64,000 nucleotides of DNA from Streptomyces chattanoogensis (GCF_001294335.1 NZ_LGKG01000101.1:62001-126000), one strand, 5' to 3'; numbered from the stretch's first letter, positions 44,901 through 54,390 are shown. Translations and numbers: made by a program. The notes: generated from the letters alone by a model not told the origin.

Positions 44901-44933
44901 AGCACCTCCTGGGAGCATCCCCCAGGAGGTGCT
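44901..44933. terminator. 13-bp hairpin, probable bidirectional terminator
   Basis: Perfect stem AGCACCTCCTGGG/CCCAGGAGGTGCT with a 7-base loop, 35 bases after the TauD stop and at the 3' end of the leftward sulfatase remnant. Confidence 0.75.
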
Positions 44934-45029
44934 TGGAGTACGCCGGCGTAGAGCTGAGTGTCCATACCGGGTCCGCTTCGAGGGCACCCCCACCGCGCTC
45001 ATCGACGACGCACCTGGCCAGGGAAATCG

Positions 45030-45735
45030 CTCCTTCACCACCTCCGGGTGGTCGGCGGCCACGTCGGTGGTCTCGGTCGGATCGGTGCGCAGGTCGTACA
45101 GCGCCCACTCGCCGTCGTCGTATGGGGTGCCCGGCCGGTGCAGGGTCACCAGCTTCCAGCCGTCGCGGTAGAAGCTGCGGTTGCCCGACATCTCGCAGTA
45201 CTGCTCCCGGTGGGCGCTCTCCGTCCGCCAGTCGCGCAGCACGGGCGCGAAGCTGACCCCGTCGGGTTCCTGGGCGGGGCGCGAGCGCCACCGCTCGGGC
45301 CTCGGTACGCTCGCCAGGTCCAGCAGGATCGGGGTCACGTCGGTGACGTACTGGTGCCGTACACCGGCGTCCTCCGTGGCCCGCGGCAGCCCCTCGGGCC
45401 AGGAGAGGACGAACGGGACGCGCACCCCGCCCGCGTAGGTCTGGCCCTTGTACAGCCGGAACGGGGTGTTGGAGGCCATGCCCCAGCCGCGCGGGTAGTG
45501 CACCAGGCTCCGCGGTCCGCCGATGAGCTCGGTGTCCCGTTCCACGTCCTGGTCCCAGTCCTCGGGGACGGGCTGGTGGACGAAGCGGCTGAAGTGGCTG
45601 CGGGTGCCTTCGGCGCCGCCCTCGCCGGTGCCGCCGTTGTCGGAGGTGAACAGCGATGGTGTCGTCGAGTTCGCCGAGCGCGGCCAGTGTGTCGGTGAGC
45701 CGGCTGACGCTCAGCGAGCCGGGGCGCTGCGGCGA
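45030..45735 (-). pseudogene. Arylsulfatase, truncated and frameshifted
   Basis: Leftward reading gives SVSRLTDTLAALGELDDT in one frame, then after a ~2-base loss near 45660 FTSDNGGTGEGGAEGTRSHF, SLVHYPRGWGMASNTPFRLY, KGQTYAGGVRVPFVLSWPEG and EWALYDLRTDPTETTDVA in the next. This is the C-terminal two-thirds of a type I sulfatase, including the SDNG metal loop. The N-terminal part with the formylglycine Cys (CxPSR) is missing, and the end runs into unrelated sequence. Confidence 0.85.
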
Positions 45736-46302
45736 GCGTGGACCACCACACTCCTCCCGCCACGGGCGGCAAAGGACCCGCCCGTGCGACATTCGCCCAA
45801 CACGCCTTCAGTACCGCCCCGCAAGGGGTTCGCACCGCCCGCGACTTCGCGATGCAGGGGTCCCTCGTCATCGGCCTCCTCGGTGCCCCTGATGCGGCGG
45901 TGCCCATCGACGCACTGGCCGCGGGCCCGGAGAGCGTCTCCGATCTGTTCCGGGGGCGCCGTGAACTCACACGACAGCGCCAGGTCGTCATCGCCACCAA
46001 CGCAACGGCGACACCCGCCGTTCGCGCTGCGAGTTTGACGTTTCATGAGTTGTTGCCAACGCCCCTGGATGCTCGAAACACCCTCAGCCGGTGCTGCGTC
46101 AGGAGGCGTCCGGCGAGGTTTGCCGTCACAACCCCGCTGCCCACGGAACCGTCTCAGGCCCACGAGGGCGGTGGCGCGCGGGAATCCTCAGCGCAGGGCG
46201 CGTGGTGACGGTGCTGCTCCGAATCGAGGGGCGATACTCGACCAAGCAGCTGTTTTGGGTGCATTTGGCAATGCTGGAAGCGTGATGCGGGAGGAGAATC
46301 CG
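45736..46302. other. No gene recognised
   Basis: A frame at 45738-46208 contains FSTAPQGVRTARDFA, faintly like the start of an HATPase_c_2 regulatory protein, but no further motif supports it. The last 20 bases include the GGAGGAG site of the next gene. Confidence 0.3.
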
Positions 46303-47097
46303 GTGGAGTTGAGCCTGACGGACAAGGTCGCCGTTGTCACTGGAGGCAGCAAGGGCATCGGCCTGGCCGTCACCGAGGCACTCGGACGTGAGGGCGCGCG
46401 CGTGGTTGTTGGCAGCCGCACCGAAACAACTGAGCTGGCGGCCCTGCGCAAGCGGTACGACGTCGCCTTCCACCCCGTCGATCTGGCCGACGCCGACGGT
46501 GCCGGCACCCTGGTCCGGGAGGCAGCAGAAAGACATGGCGGAATCGACGTACTGGTCAACAACGTCGGTGCCACCAGCCCACGCTCCAGCTTCCTCGACA
46601 TCGGTGACGAAGCTTGGGTGCATGCCCTCAACATGACGTTCCTGGGCGCGGTGCGCGCCAGCCGTGCGTCGTTGCCGCACTTGCTGGCTCACGGCGAGGG
46701 GGCGATCGTCAACATCACCTCGGTCAACGCCCGGCTGCCCTTCCCCATGGTGGTGGACTATTCAGCGGCCAAAGCCGCCCTCAGCAACCTCACCAAGGCT
46801 CTGTCGGAGGAGTTCGCTCCCCGTGGCGTCCGCGTCAACGCCGTCGCTCCCGGACCCGTGCGCACCCCGTTCTGGACTGCCCCCGGCGCCTTCGCCGACA
46901 CCGTCGCGGCCAGTGCGGGCGGCACGGCACAGGAGGCCCTGGACCAGGTCGTACCCCAGCAGATGGGTATCTCCACCGGACGCATCACCGAACCCCAGGA
47001 GGTGGCCGATCTCGTGGTCTTCCTGGCCTCCCCACGCGCCGGCAACATCACCGGTGCCGAGTTCGTCATCGATGGCGGCCAGATCAAGACCACCTGA
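46303..47097 (+). CDS. Short-chain dehydrogenase/reductase (SDR)
   Basis: 264 residues from GTG 46303, preferred because GGAGGAG lies 7 bases upstream; ATG 46285 is in frame. Cofactor loop TGGSKGIG, NNVGA, the catalytic Ser in NITSVNARL, YSAAK (Tyr-x3-Lys) and the closing ITGAEFVIDGG are all present. R in VGSRTET after the second strand suggests NADP(H). Monocistronic by appearance. Substrate not deducible. Confidence 0.93.
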   Translation: MELSLTDKVAVVTGGSKGIGLAVTEALGREGARVVVGSRTETTELAALRKRYDVAFHPVDLADADGAGTLVREAAERHGGIDVLVNNVGATSPRSSFLDIGDEAWVHALNMTFLGAVRASRASLPHLLAHGEGAIVNITSVNARLPFPMVVDYSAAKAALSNLTKALSEEFAPRGVRVNAVAPGPVRTPFWTAPGAFADTVAASAGGTAQEALDQVVPQQMGISTGRITEPQEVADLVVFLASPRAGNITGAEFVIDGGQIKTT

Positions 47098-47124
47098 CAC
47101 AGGTAACAGCGAACAGAGGTTCGC

Positions 47125-47732
47125 GTCACGCTGAGGTCGGTGCCTGGTCGAGGGAGGTGTTGGCGGGCGACGCGGCGGGCGGTGTCCTCGGAGGACTTGA
47201 GCGCCATCACGCACATCACGGGCCATGTGGCGGTCGCCTGTCGTTGATGAGGTTCATGCGGCCGCCGGTGGCGCCCGTGACCGGGCGCTTGACGTATTCG
47301 ATGATGTCGATGAGGTCTTCGAGATCCCGGGCTGGTGGACGAGCCGGTCGAGGTCGTAGAAGATCACGCCGTCGATGACGCCGTTGGCCAGGTCCGTCAA
47401 GAGCTGGCGGAACTCGGGGCGCAGGACGATCCAGTCGATGGCGCCGTCGGGCTTGATGACCTTGCGCTTTTTGAGGGCCGAGGTGTCGTTTTCCCAGTAG
47501 ATCTTGACGAAGGAGCCCCAGCGCAGGCATGCCCGGGGGGCCTCGGCGTCTTCGAGCCGGGGGCGCCGTCCGCTTCGAGCCCGAAGCGGTCCAAGGAGAT
47601 GCGCAAGTACGCCCCCGGGCGCTTCGGGGCGTAGACGGCGAGGTGGTCGTAGAGGTTGAGGGTGACTTGACCGCCGCGGGCGTGGGCGGGGACCTCGAAG
47701 TCCTCTCAGACGGTGGCGGCTGCTGTGGGCAC
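47125..47732 (-). pseudogene. Serine recombinase/integrase, nonsense and frameshift remnant
   Basis: From GTG 47732 the frame reads PTAAATV-stop-EDFEVP, where TGA replaces an expected Trp codon, then AHARGGQVTLNLYDHLAVYA, YLRISLDRFGLEADG with the catalytic-Ser-type YLRIS. A shift leads to LRWGSFVKIYWENDTSALKK and NGVIDGVIFYDLDRLVHQP, a second to RDLEDLIDIIEYVKRPVTGA, a third to VMCVMALKSSEDTARRVARQ. This is the N-terminal ~190 residues of a large serine recombinase. The DNA-binding C-terminal domains are gone. Confidence 0.8.
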
Positions 47733-48315
47733 AGTGCCGGCTCCTTGCCCCTGCGAAGTTCTGAGGAAAGTGGTCCAGGGGATGGGACGTTGGCCCAGGT
47801 GAGCGCGCTCCGGCAATGGCTGACGTCGGCGTTGCCGTCTGGTTGCTGTTCTCGATTTCGCTTCTCTCCTCGGTTATGGGCTCCAGTTTCATGGACCTGT
47901 CCGGCCGCCCACTCATGAGCCTTGAGCGGTGTGGTCCACACAGCGCCGGTGGTCTACTGGTGAGGTGGCTGAATCTGCCACCGTTCGCGCGTCAGCATGT
48001 TCCGATTTACGCGAAATGAGGCCCAGCTCGCCGGTCGGTCGGCCATACTCCAGTCGCTGCGAGACGACTGAGAGGCAACGCCAAAAGCCGGGTACCTGAA
48101 GGCCGCTCACAGCCGTCAGGACCGAGCTGAAGCCGCCGCGGCAGAGAAGACGGTCAAGTTCACCAAGTACGCCGACCCCAGCACCCTCCTGTCTCCGCAG
48201 TCGGACCGCGTTGGTCAGCTTCGACTTTCAGGGGGGCATCGAGGCTTCCCTCGCGGTCGCGGCCCACGCCTGACCAGGACCGCGAAGCGCGGCAGACGGC
48301 CGGTAAGCTCGCCGG
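47733..48315. other. No gene recognised
   Basis: One plus-strand stretch near 48085-48225 can be read as GYLKAAHSRQDRAEAAAAEK and KFTKYADPSTLLSPQSDR, which has protein-like composition but no start or known domain. Nothing else is seen. Confidence 0.3.
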
Positions 48316-48990
48316 GTGATTGCTCGACCACCGTCGCCGAGGGCCCGGCTCGCAGCGCTCGTCGCGCTGCTCGCGGCCGCGGTCGGCGGCGTGCTGTGGT
48401 GGAGCCCGCAGCGATTGCTCCCGCACGACTTCACCTCCTTCTTGCCTGGGATCTGGGCAGCACCAGCCTTTGCCGTCCTGTTCGCGATCACTACCCTCGC
48501 TTTCTTTCCGAAGCCGGTACTCAACGTTGCCGCCGGTGCTCTTTTCGGAATCCCTGTGGGACTGGCTGTGGCGGTGGCCGGAACCACCCTCGGCGCGGTA
48601 CTGGCCTTCGGCCTCGGCCGCAGTCTCGGCCGGGACGCGCTCAGGCCATTGCTGAAGGGGAAGATCCTCGCCGGCCTCGACCGTCGCCTCACCGACCAGG
48701 GATTCGGCAGCGTGCTGGTGCTCCGTATCGTGCCTGGGCTGCCGTTCCAGGGGGTCAACCTTGCCGCGGCCTTCTCAGGGGTGCGCTTTCGTCCTTACAC
48801 GACTGCGACCGCACTCGGCGTGCTGCCCGGCACCGCCGCCTACGTGATCGCCGGAGCCACGGCCTCCGTACCCTCCTCGCCCGCCTTCATCCTCTCGACC
48901 GCCGCCATTGTTGCCGTGACGGTGCTCACCCTCGCCGCTTTGCGGCGAGGCCGGCGAACGGCCCCGCCGAACGCGGGGGAGCCGGCCTGA
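48316..48990 (+). CDS. TVP38/TMEM64 (VTT domain) membrane protein
   Basis: 224 residues from GTG 48316. Several hydrophobic segments surround the VTT core: FFPKPVLNVAAGALFGIPVG, GTTLGAVLAFGLGRSLGRDA, and LVLRIVPGLPFQGVNLAAAF with FRPYTTATALGVLPGTAAYV. These are re-entrant-loop motifs of the DedA/TVP38 superfamily, whose bacterial members act in lipid scrambling and membrane homeostasis. No ribosome site is obvious. Appears monocistronic. Confidence 0.88.
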   Translation: MIARPPSPRARLAALVALLAAAVGGVLWWSPQRLLPHDFTSFLPGIWAAPAFAVLFAITTLAFFPKPVLNVAAGALFGIPVGLAVAVAGTTLGAVLAFGLGRSLGRDALRPLLKGKILAGLDRRLTDQGFGSVLVLRIVPGLPFQGVNLAAAFSGVRFRPYTTATALGVLPGTAAYVIAGATASVPSSPAFILSTAAIVAVTVLTLAALRRGRRTAPPNAGEPA

Positions 48991-49287
48991 CCATTCGCGG
49001 CAGAGAAACCAAGGCATGGGGTGTGCGCCGGTCCTTTCGGCGCTGGGGGTCGCCCACGCTGCCGCTGAAATGGATCGCCAAGGTAAGCCAGCGCCACTGG
49101 TTAACAGGTTGTCCCATGTGTGTGAGGTTCGTGTGGCTGAGCCGAAGCACGATAGGTGTCACACGGGCGGGCTTGCTGTCACCGTGCCCAGTCTGCGTGC
49201 GTCGGACTTGACCAGCTGAGCATCGACGCACACGACGCCGATTGAGGCGGCAGGGGACTGTCGGTGGCTGGTGGCAGGATCACCGGC

Positions 49288-50358
49288 ATGGTCTTTGTAC
49301 GTACGACTCCGCCGCGGCCGGTAGCTGTGACCGCGGTCTTTCCTGAGCTGGCTTCTTTGGCGCGTCCTGCGATTCGGCTGCATCCCCGTCCGGGGTCGCC
49401 TTCGGTCAGGGAGAGCTCGGTCGGGGGGCCGTTGCTGTGGCCGGCCGAGGAGCCGTGGCCGCACTGTGAAAGCTCGCACCTGCACTTTGACAGTGGGTTC
49501 CGCCAGTCGCCGGCCATAGTGCGGCTTGAGAGACGCATGCAGGCCCGGTGGCACCCTGATTCCGGTGATTTCGAGCTGACGCCCGAGGAGGAGGCGCTCA
49601 AGGAACGGAGCGCCGCGAGGCTCGCGGAGCGACTCGCTGCCAGCCCTCCGCCTGCGGAGTGCCCGGTCCCCATGTTGCCCGTGGCCCAGCTGTATCTGCG
49701 CGACATACCCCTGTTGCGGCCGCCCGGCCAGGCCGATCTGCTCCAGATTCTCTGGTGCCCCTACGACCACGAACCGGATAACAAGCCGTCGACCGCGCTG
49801 TTCTGGCGGTCCGCCGCCGCGGTTGTCGACATCCTCGCCACACCGCCGGAACCGTACGAGGCGAACTATCCGGGCTATGTGCCGGAGCCGTGCGTGCTGG
49901 CACCAGAATCGATCACCGAGTACCCCGACAGCCTCGATCTGAGCCCGGAGATGCGGCTGATGGTGGAGGACCGGAGCAGATGGCAGGCAGCCGGCGTGGG
50001 CGTGGACAGCGCCTACGGGGACTATCCGCGGGACTTCTATGACTGTGAGCTGGCTGATGCTCCCGGCTGGAAGGTCGGTGGCTGGCCCCCGTGGGGCCGC
50101 ACCGACCCGTATCGCCGATACTGCACTGTCTGCGATGTGCAGATGGTCCCGCTGCTGACCATCGCTTCCTTCGAATGGGACGGTGATGAGGGGCGCAGCT
50201 GGGCGCCGTGCGAAGACCAGGCCGCCGCCTACGCCGCCCATTACGCCGGCCAACACCCCTCGCAGCCGACTGGGGTCGAAGTGGGCAGCACCGACAACAT
50301 GCAGCTCTACGTCTGCCCTACCTCCCCCGAGCATCCGCACACCGACCTGATCCAATGA
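49288..50358 (+). CDS. DUF1963-like (YwqG) cytosolic protein
   Basis: 356 residues from ATG 49288 (CAGGA site); GTG 49264 is in frame. PAIRLHPRPGSPSVRESSVG, GGPLLWPAEEPWPHC, PMLPVAQLYLRDIPLLRPPG, LLQILWCPYDHE and, near the end, CTVCDVQMVPLLTIASFEWD and MQLYVCPTSPEHPHTDL follow the YwqG/DUF1963 fold. The late C-x2-C plus C pattern could bind a metal. Biological role unknown. Confidence 0.7.
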   Translation: MVFVRTTPPRPVAVTAVFPELASLARPAIRLHPRPGSPSVRESSVGGPLLWPAEEPWPHCESSHLHFDSGFRQSPAIVRLERRMQARWHPDSGDFELTPEEEALKERSAARLAERLAASPPPAECPVPMLPVAQLYLRDIPLLRPPGQADLLQILWCPYDHEPDNKPSTALFWRSAAAVVDILATPPEPYEANYPGYVPEPCVLAPESITEYPDSLDLSPEMRLMVEDRSRWQAAGVGVDSAYGDYPRDFYDCELADAPGWKVGGWPPWGRTDPYRRYCTVCDVQMVPLLTIASFEWDGDEGRSWAPCEDQAAAYAAHYAGQHPSQPTGVEVGSTDNMQLYVCPTSPEHPHTDLIQ

Positions 50359-50684
50359 GCCATCGCTAGATCGCCCGGTGCTCGGGCAGGGTGAACGTTC
50401 CGTCTGCGTCAGCCCGTGCCGGGCGCGGCCGCGGGCGACAGGACGAGACGAACGATGCCTGACGCGACACCAGTGGCCCCGGGGCCACGCAGTCTGGGCT
50501 TCGATCGTCTCGTAGCACGCCGCGGGACGACCTCACGCCGCGAGTCCGGCTGGACCGAGTGGGCATGACCGCCCCTCACGATCGTCCCGCAGCTCGGACG
50601 GGTTCCGATGAAGTGGCCCAGAGCATGGGGCTACCACTACAGTGCGATGTTTGTTTGATTCGATAAGTGGTGTAGGGGGAGACC
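50359..50684. other. No gene recognised
   Basis: AT-richer just before 50685 (GATGTTTGTTTGATTCGATAAG), which probably includes the next gene's promoter. Otherwise nothing defensible. Confidence 0.35.
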
Positions 50685-51140
50685 GTGAGAGCCCAACTGC
50701 GAGAAACTGCACAGGCTTTGGCGCAGACGCTTTGGCGGGAACACACCGTCTACCGTGAGCGGTCCGGGGGAGTGGTCATCCGGGGCGAGCATGTGCAGCG
50801 CTGGATCAGTCTCGCGCCGACTGGAGGCAGGGACGAGATCCTCGTGCGTGCGGGGCGCATCCTCGATGGCGGTACCACCGCGCCGGCGCGATCAGAAGCT
50901 GTGGTGTCGCTCTCCGCTGAAACCGTCCAGCTGGCGGCAACCTGCCGCCGCCTGCTCGCCGAAGCGGCCTCCGGTCCCACCACAGCCACATCCAGACCGG
51001 CGGCACCTCATCAAGCAACCAACTCCGCCGCGCGAAAGGGGCGAAGCGTGGGTGGGAGGGGCTTCGGGTACTGGGTGATAGTTGCTTGCGTGGTCGGGAT
51101 TACAGCGCTCTCGATCTACGGCGCTTTGGTGCCTTCGTAA
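50685..51140 (+). CDS. Hypothetical protein with C-terminal membrane anchor
   Basis: 151 residues from GTG 50685 (GGGGGAGA site). The N-terminal ~95 residues are soluble (REHTVYRERSGGVVIRGEHV, RWISLAPTGGRDEILVRAGR). A Ser/Thr/Ala-rich linker leads to a single C-terminal hydrophobic segment (YWVIVACVVGITALSIYGAL), so it is probably a tail-anchored membrane protein. The 3' half is duplicated in decayed form at 21455-21700. Family unknown. Confidence 0.6.
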   Translation: MRAQLRETAQALAQTLWREHTVYRERSGGVVIRGEHVQRWISLAPTGGRDEILVRAGRILDGGTTAPARSEAVVSLSAETVQLAATCRRLLAEAASGPTTATSRPAAPHQATNSAARKGRSVGGRGFGYWVIVACVVGITALSIYGALVPS

Positions 51141-51322
51141 CGGGCGTGGCAGAAGAACCCGTGCACCTCGAGCTCTTCGGCAGGGAGTCCGAGGAGCTCG
51201 ACGGTGCCGATGACAAGAGCGACGGCGACCAGGAGTTGGGTACTGGTGAGGTTGTGGAGATTTCCCGATGGATGCGCCGTGCTCGGACATCCCGCGCGAC
51301 AGCGCGAAGAGGTAGGCCACAT
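51116..51322 (-). CDS. Possible small membrane protein, antisense to neighbour's end
   Basis: Up to 68 codons. HNLTSTQLLVAVALVIGTVE is a plausible membrane helix followed by ELEVHGFFCHARYEGTKAP. It overlaps the end of the preceding gene on the opposite strand by 25 bases. No ribosome site or secure start, so it may be a fragment. The rest of 51141-51524 is otherwise empty. Confidence 0.25.
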   Translation of the reverse strand: MWPTSSRCRAGCPSTAHPSGNLHNLTSTQLLVAVALVIGTVELLGLPAEELEVHGFFCHARYEGTKAP

Positions 51323-51524
51323 GCCCGTTCCCGTCCGAGCTGAATCTGGCGGGAGGGTGGACCAGAGCCCGCAGTCCCATCCCCAACCCGGGCAATTCAC
51401 CCCACGGCTGGCGACGGGCTTCCGTTCATCCTCGATTCACCCAGTGTCATCGTCAACCATCTGTTGAACCTCGCCGATCCCCGGCACTCTTCTCGTCAGC
51501 CGAGTGGCAGACCGGATCGGACTG

Positions 51525-51951
51525 ATGAGGAGCGAGTGCGTGGTGGGGATAAGCCGTCGGAATTTCGTGGCGTTGTCGGCCGGTGCTGCAGCGGGAGCGG
51601 TCGGGGCGACGGCCGCGCAGGCCAGTTGGTCTTCATCGCCGGGCAGGTTGCCTGGGACGCCGACGGTCTCGCGGTCGGCGAAGGCGACCTCGCTGCCCAG
51701 GTCGAGCAGTGCTACCTCAACATCGGCACCGCCCTGACCGCGGCCGGCGGTTCCTTCGATGACGTGGCGAAACTGACCCTGTGTCGTCGACTGGACCCCC
51801 GACAAGATGCCCCTGCTCTAATGAGGGAATCACTCGGGCGGCCGCGAAGCTTGGTGTCACCCCGGTACCGCCGACCACGCCGCTGGGCGTCGCGGCACTG
51901 GACGTACCCGAGCATCTGGTCGAGATCGAAGCCACCGCCGTCATCGACTGA
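51525..51951 (+). pseudogene. RidA/YjgF-family protein behind a Tat signal, frameshifted
   Basis: ATG 51525 opens a twin-arginine signal (GISRRNFVALSAGAAAGAVG). A second frame then gives a RidA core (GQLVFIAGQVAWDADGLAVG, QVEQCYLNIGTALTAAGGSF, DDVAKLT). A third reads VVDWTPDKMPLL and, after another shift across TAA-TGA, EGITRAAAKLGVTPVPPTTP and LDVPEHLVEIEATAVID-stop. RidA enzymes deaminate reactive imines in the cytosol, so a Tat signal is unexpected. The join may be a deletion between two genes. Confidence 0.7.
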
Positions 51952-52104
51952 CGAATGTTCTTCGCACGGGAACAGTCCGGTGCCATTCCTCGGTCGTTCA
52001 CGGATGTCGGCGCTCGACGGGATGCGGGTCGGCGGTGGCCGAAGGCGGGGGCAAGTCGCAGCGGTTCCGGGCGACCAGCCGACTGTCTCATCAACCCCTG
52101 AAGA

Positions 52105-52698
52105 TCAGTCCCCGCGGGGGTGAGTGCCCAGGACCTTGGCGGCGAAGCTCGCCAGGTGCCCCCTCATTTCTTCGCGGGGTACGCGCTTGTGTCCGGCAAG
52201 GTGCTCGACGAGGTCGGCTCGGACGGCGGCGAGCAGTGCGTGTGCGGTGAAAGCGCTGTCGGTGAGGCCGGGAATCTGCTCCAGCATGTCGCGGAGCATG
52301 GTGTGCCATTGCTCGTAGTGCTCTGCCCGGTAGGGGCTGTCGCTCCCGTTTCCCTCCAGGGCCAGCGCGAGGTGGCGGTTGTCGAGTTTGAAGCACAGGA
52401 CGGCGTCGAGCAGGGCGGGTACCCGTTGAAGCGGCGGGGTGGCAGGCCCCAGCGGCGGCGGGCCCTCCTCGATGGCCGCCCTGACCGGTTCGAGTCGCGC
52501 TTCATACAGCGCGCGGATCAGCCCGCTGCGGTCACCGAAGGCGCGGAAGAGTGTTCCCTTGCCGACGCCGGCTGCTGTCGCGATGTCGGCCATGGTGACG
52601 TCTGCGGGGCTCTCGCAGCGAGCGAAGAGCGTGTCGGCGGCTGTGAAGACGGCCGCCCGGTTACGGACGGCGTCCTTGCGTGGCTTGCGCTCGGTCAT
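52105..52698 (-). CDS. TetR-family transcriptional regulator
   Basis: 197 residues from ATG 52698 (GAGGGAG site); the frame is open upstream but would run into the operators. Helix-turn-helix RAAVFTAADTLFARCESPAD, MADIATAAGVGKGTLFRAFG. The ligand domain (LALALEGNGSDSPYRAEHYE, TAHALLAAVRADLVEHLAG) has the SbtR/TetR_C_33-like look common in streptomycetes. Divergent from SnoaL and NmrA genes across two identical-type palindromes, so it should repress that pair and itself. Confidence 0.9.
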   Translation of the reverse strand: MTERKPRKDAVRNRAAVFTAADTLFARCESPADVTMADIATAAGVGKGTLFRAFGDRSGLIRALYEARLEPVRAAIEEGPPPLGPATPPLQRVPALLDAVLCFKLDNRHLALALEGNGSDSPYRAEHYEQWHTMLRDMLEQIPGLTDSAFTAHALLAAVRADLVEHLAGHKRVPREEMRGHLASFAAKVLGTHPRGD

Positions 52699-52720
52699 AC
52701 GACTCCCTCTGCTTGCGATG

Positions 52721-52767
52721 CGGACCAGCGGTCCGTATCGTTCCCGGGGAAGCGGACCGTGGGTCCG
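52721..52767. promoter_or_regulatory. Two CGGACC-N3-GGTCCG operators
   Basis: Perfect dyads at 52721-52735 and 52753-52767, centres 32 bp apart, each followed by TATCGT. The repeat unit is therefore 21 bp, dyad plus TATCGT. The second TATCGT (52768-52774 region) may serve as the -10 for the gene at 52791. Confidence 0.8.
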
Positions 52768-52790
52768 TATCGTACGGGACGGAGAAACCC

Positions 52791-53216
52791 ATGCCCGCAA
52801 ACACCTCACCCGCAGATCTGTACCGACACAGCCTGCGACTGCTGCTGGACAAGAACATTCCCGCCTGGGTCGACCTGTGGGCCCAGGACGGCATCCTGGA
52901 GTTCCCCTTCGCCCCCCAGGGCTGGCCCGGGCGGCTCGAGGGCAAGGAGTCCATCGCCGCCTACATGCGCCACTACCCCGACCACATAGACCTGCACGAC
53001 TTCCCCGATGTGCTGATCCACCAGACCACCGCCCCCGAGACGATCGTGGTCGAGATGCGCGGAGTGGGCCGCCTGATGGAGAACGGCAAGCCCTTCAACA
53101 TGACTTACATCGCCGTCGTGACCGTTCAGGGCGGGCGCTTCGCCACCTACCGCGACTACTGGAACCCCCTCGGCGTCCACGAATCCGGCGCCGACTTCGC
53201 CGGGAGCACCCGATGA
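52791..53216 (+). CDS. SnoaL-like/NTF2-fold protein
   Basis: 141 residues from ATG 52791 (GGAG 7 bases upstream). SLRLLLDKNIPAWVDLWAQD, GILEFPFAPQGWPGRLEGKE, SIAAYMRHYP and FATYRDYWNPLG follow the NTF2-like ketosteroid-isomerase/SnoaL fold. Such proteins act as small isomerases, cyclases or binding proteins. Overlaps the NmrA-like gene (ATGA), and the pair is probably induced through the divergent TetR regulator. Confidence 0.88.
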   Translation: MPANTSPADLYRHSLRLLLDKNIPAWVDLWAQDGILEFPFAPQGWPGRLEGKESIAAYMRHYPDHIDLHDFPDVLIHQTTAPETIVVEMRGVGRLMENGKPFNMTYIAVVTVQGGRFATYRDYWNPLGVHESGADFAGSTR

Positions 53217-54061
53217 CCGACACCCACACCACTTTGATCATCGGAGCCACCGGCACCACCGGCAGCCGCACCACCGCACAGCTGATCACCGTCGGCCACC
53301 ACGTCAAGGCCGCCAGCCGTCACGCCACCCCGGTCCCGGGCGCGGAATCGGTCCGCTTCGACTGGTACGACCCCACCACCCACGCCGACGCCCTCGACCG
53401 AATCGACCGCCTCTACCTCATCCCACCCCTGGGCGACTCCGACCCGGCTTCGGTCATGCTCCCCTTTCTCCGGCAGGCCCGCGCCGCCGGCGTACGCCGC
53501 GCTGTGCTGCTCAGCTCCTCGGCCATCCCCGAGGGCGGCCCGGCGGTGGGAGCGGTGCACCAGGCCCTGCCCGGTCTGTTCGACGAATGGGCAGTGCTGC
53601 GGCCCTCCTGGTTCATGCAGAACTTCACCGGCACGCACGCACACGCCCAGAGCATCCGCGCGAATGGCACCATCCTTACCGCCGCCGGGACCGGCCGGGT
53701 CGGTTTCGTCGACGCCGAGGACATCGCCGCCGTCGCCGTACGCGCTCTGACCGACGGCCGCCCGCCCAATACCGATCTGGTCCTCACCGGACCGGAGGCG
53801 CTCAGCCACGACGACATCGCCACGATCACCACCGAGGTCACCGGCCGGCCGGTGACCCACCACCACCTGACGTATGAACAGATGCGTGACCGTCTCACGG
53901 CGCTGATGCCACCTGAGTTCGCGGCGATGCTGGCCGGCATGGACCGCGTCATCGCCGAGGGAGCCGAGGACCGCATCACCAACACCGTCCAGCGCCTCAT
54001 CGGCCGCCCGCCGCACAGCTTCCGCGCAGTAGCCGAACGCGAGATGGTACGAAGCAGCTGA
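53213..54061 (+). CDS. NmrA-like NAD(P)-binding protein
   Basis: 282 residues. Atypical SDR with glycine motif LIIGATGTTGSRTTAQLI, second-strand basic residues ASRHA, and LLSSSAIPEGG and WFMQNF typical of NmrA/quinone-oxidoreductase-like members (QorB, AzoB). GYxD/E-like VGFVDAEDIAAVAVRALTDG follows. Lacks the classical YxxxK, as is usual for the NmrA group, so it may be a sensor or a reductase. Coupled to the SnoaL-like gene. Confidence 0.9.
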   Translation: MTDTHTTLIIGATGTTGSRTTAQLITVGHHVKAASRHATPVPGAESVRFDWYDPTTHADALDRIDRLYLIPPLGDSDPASVMLPFLRQARAAGVRRAVLLSSSAIPEGGPAVGAVHQALPGLFDEWAVLRPSWFMQNFTGTHAHAQSIRANGTILTAAGTGRVGFVDAEDIAAVAVRALTDGRPPNTDLVLTGPEALSHDDIATITTEVTGRPVTHHHLTYEQMRDRLTALMPPEFAAMLAGMDRVIAEGAEDRITNTVQRLIGRPPHSFRAVAEREMVRSS

Positions 54062-54390
54062 CGCTCGGCCCCGGGGCCGGCGGCCTCCCGCTCTTGCTCG
54101 ATGGCGGGTACGGCTGTCAGTGCCCCCGCAGCCCCTCGCGTCCCCGTGCACGACGCGGCACCTACCCCGGCGTGTGTGGTGGACGAGCGAGCGGACACGG
54201 CCTCAAGCTCGCGGCGCGGCCCGAACTGGGCCGTTCGCGGGCTGACTGTGGCCAGGCGGGATCGTCGCGGGGCCGTTCCACCGGCAGCGTCACCTCACCA
54301 CATGGTCGGCAGAAACAGCCCTTCCGGGAGTGCGGCAGTCTTACCAGGCGTCGTGCTCAGAGGGGCAATATCTGTCGACTTGTACGGGTA
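54062..54390. other. No gene recognised
   Basis: Spacer after the NmrA-like gene. I see no hairpin, promoter or coding pattern that I would defend. Confidence 0.3.

Noticed and set aside
45738..46208. Possible HATPase_c_2-like regulatory protein
   Set aside because: A single faint match (FSTAPQGVRTARDFA) without N, G1 or G2 boxes is not enough.
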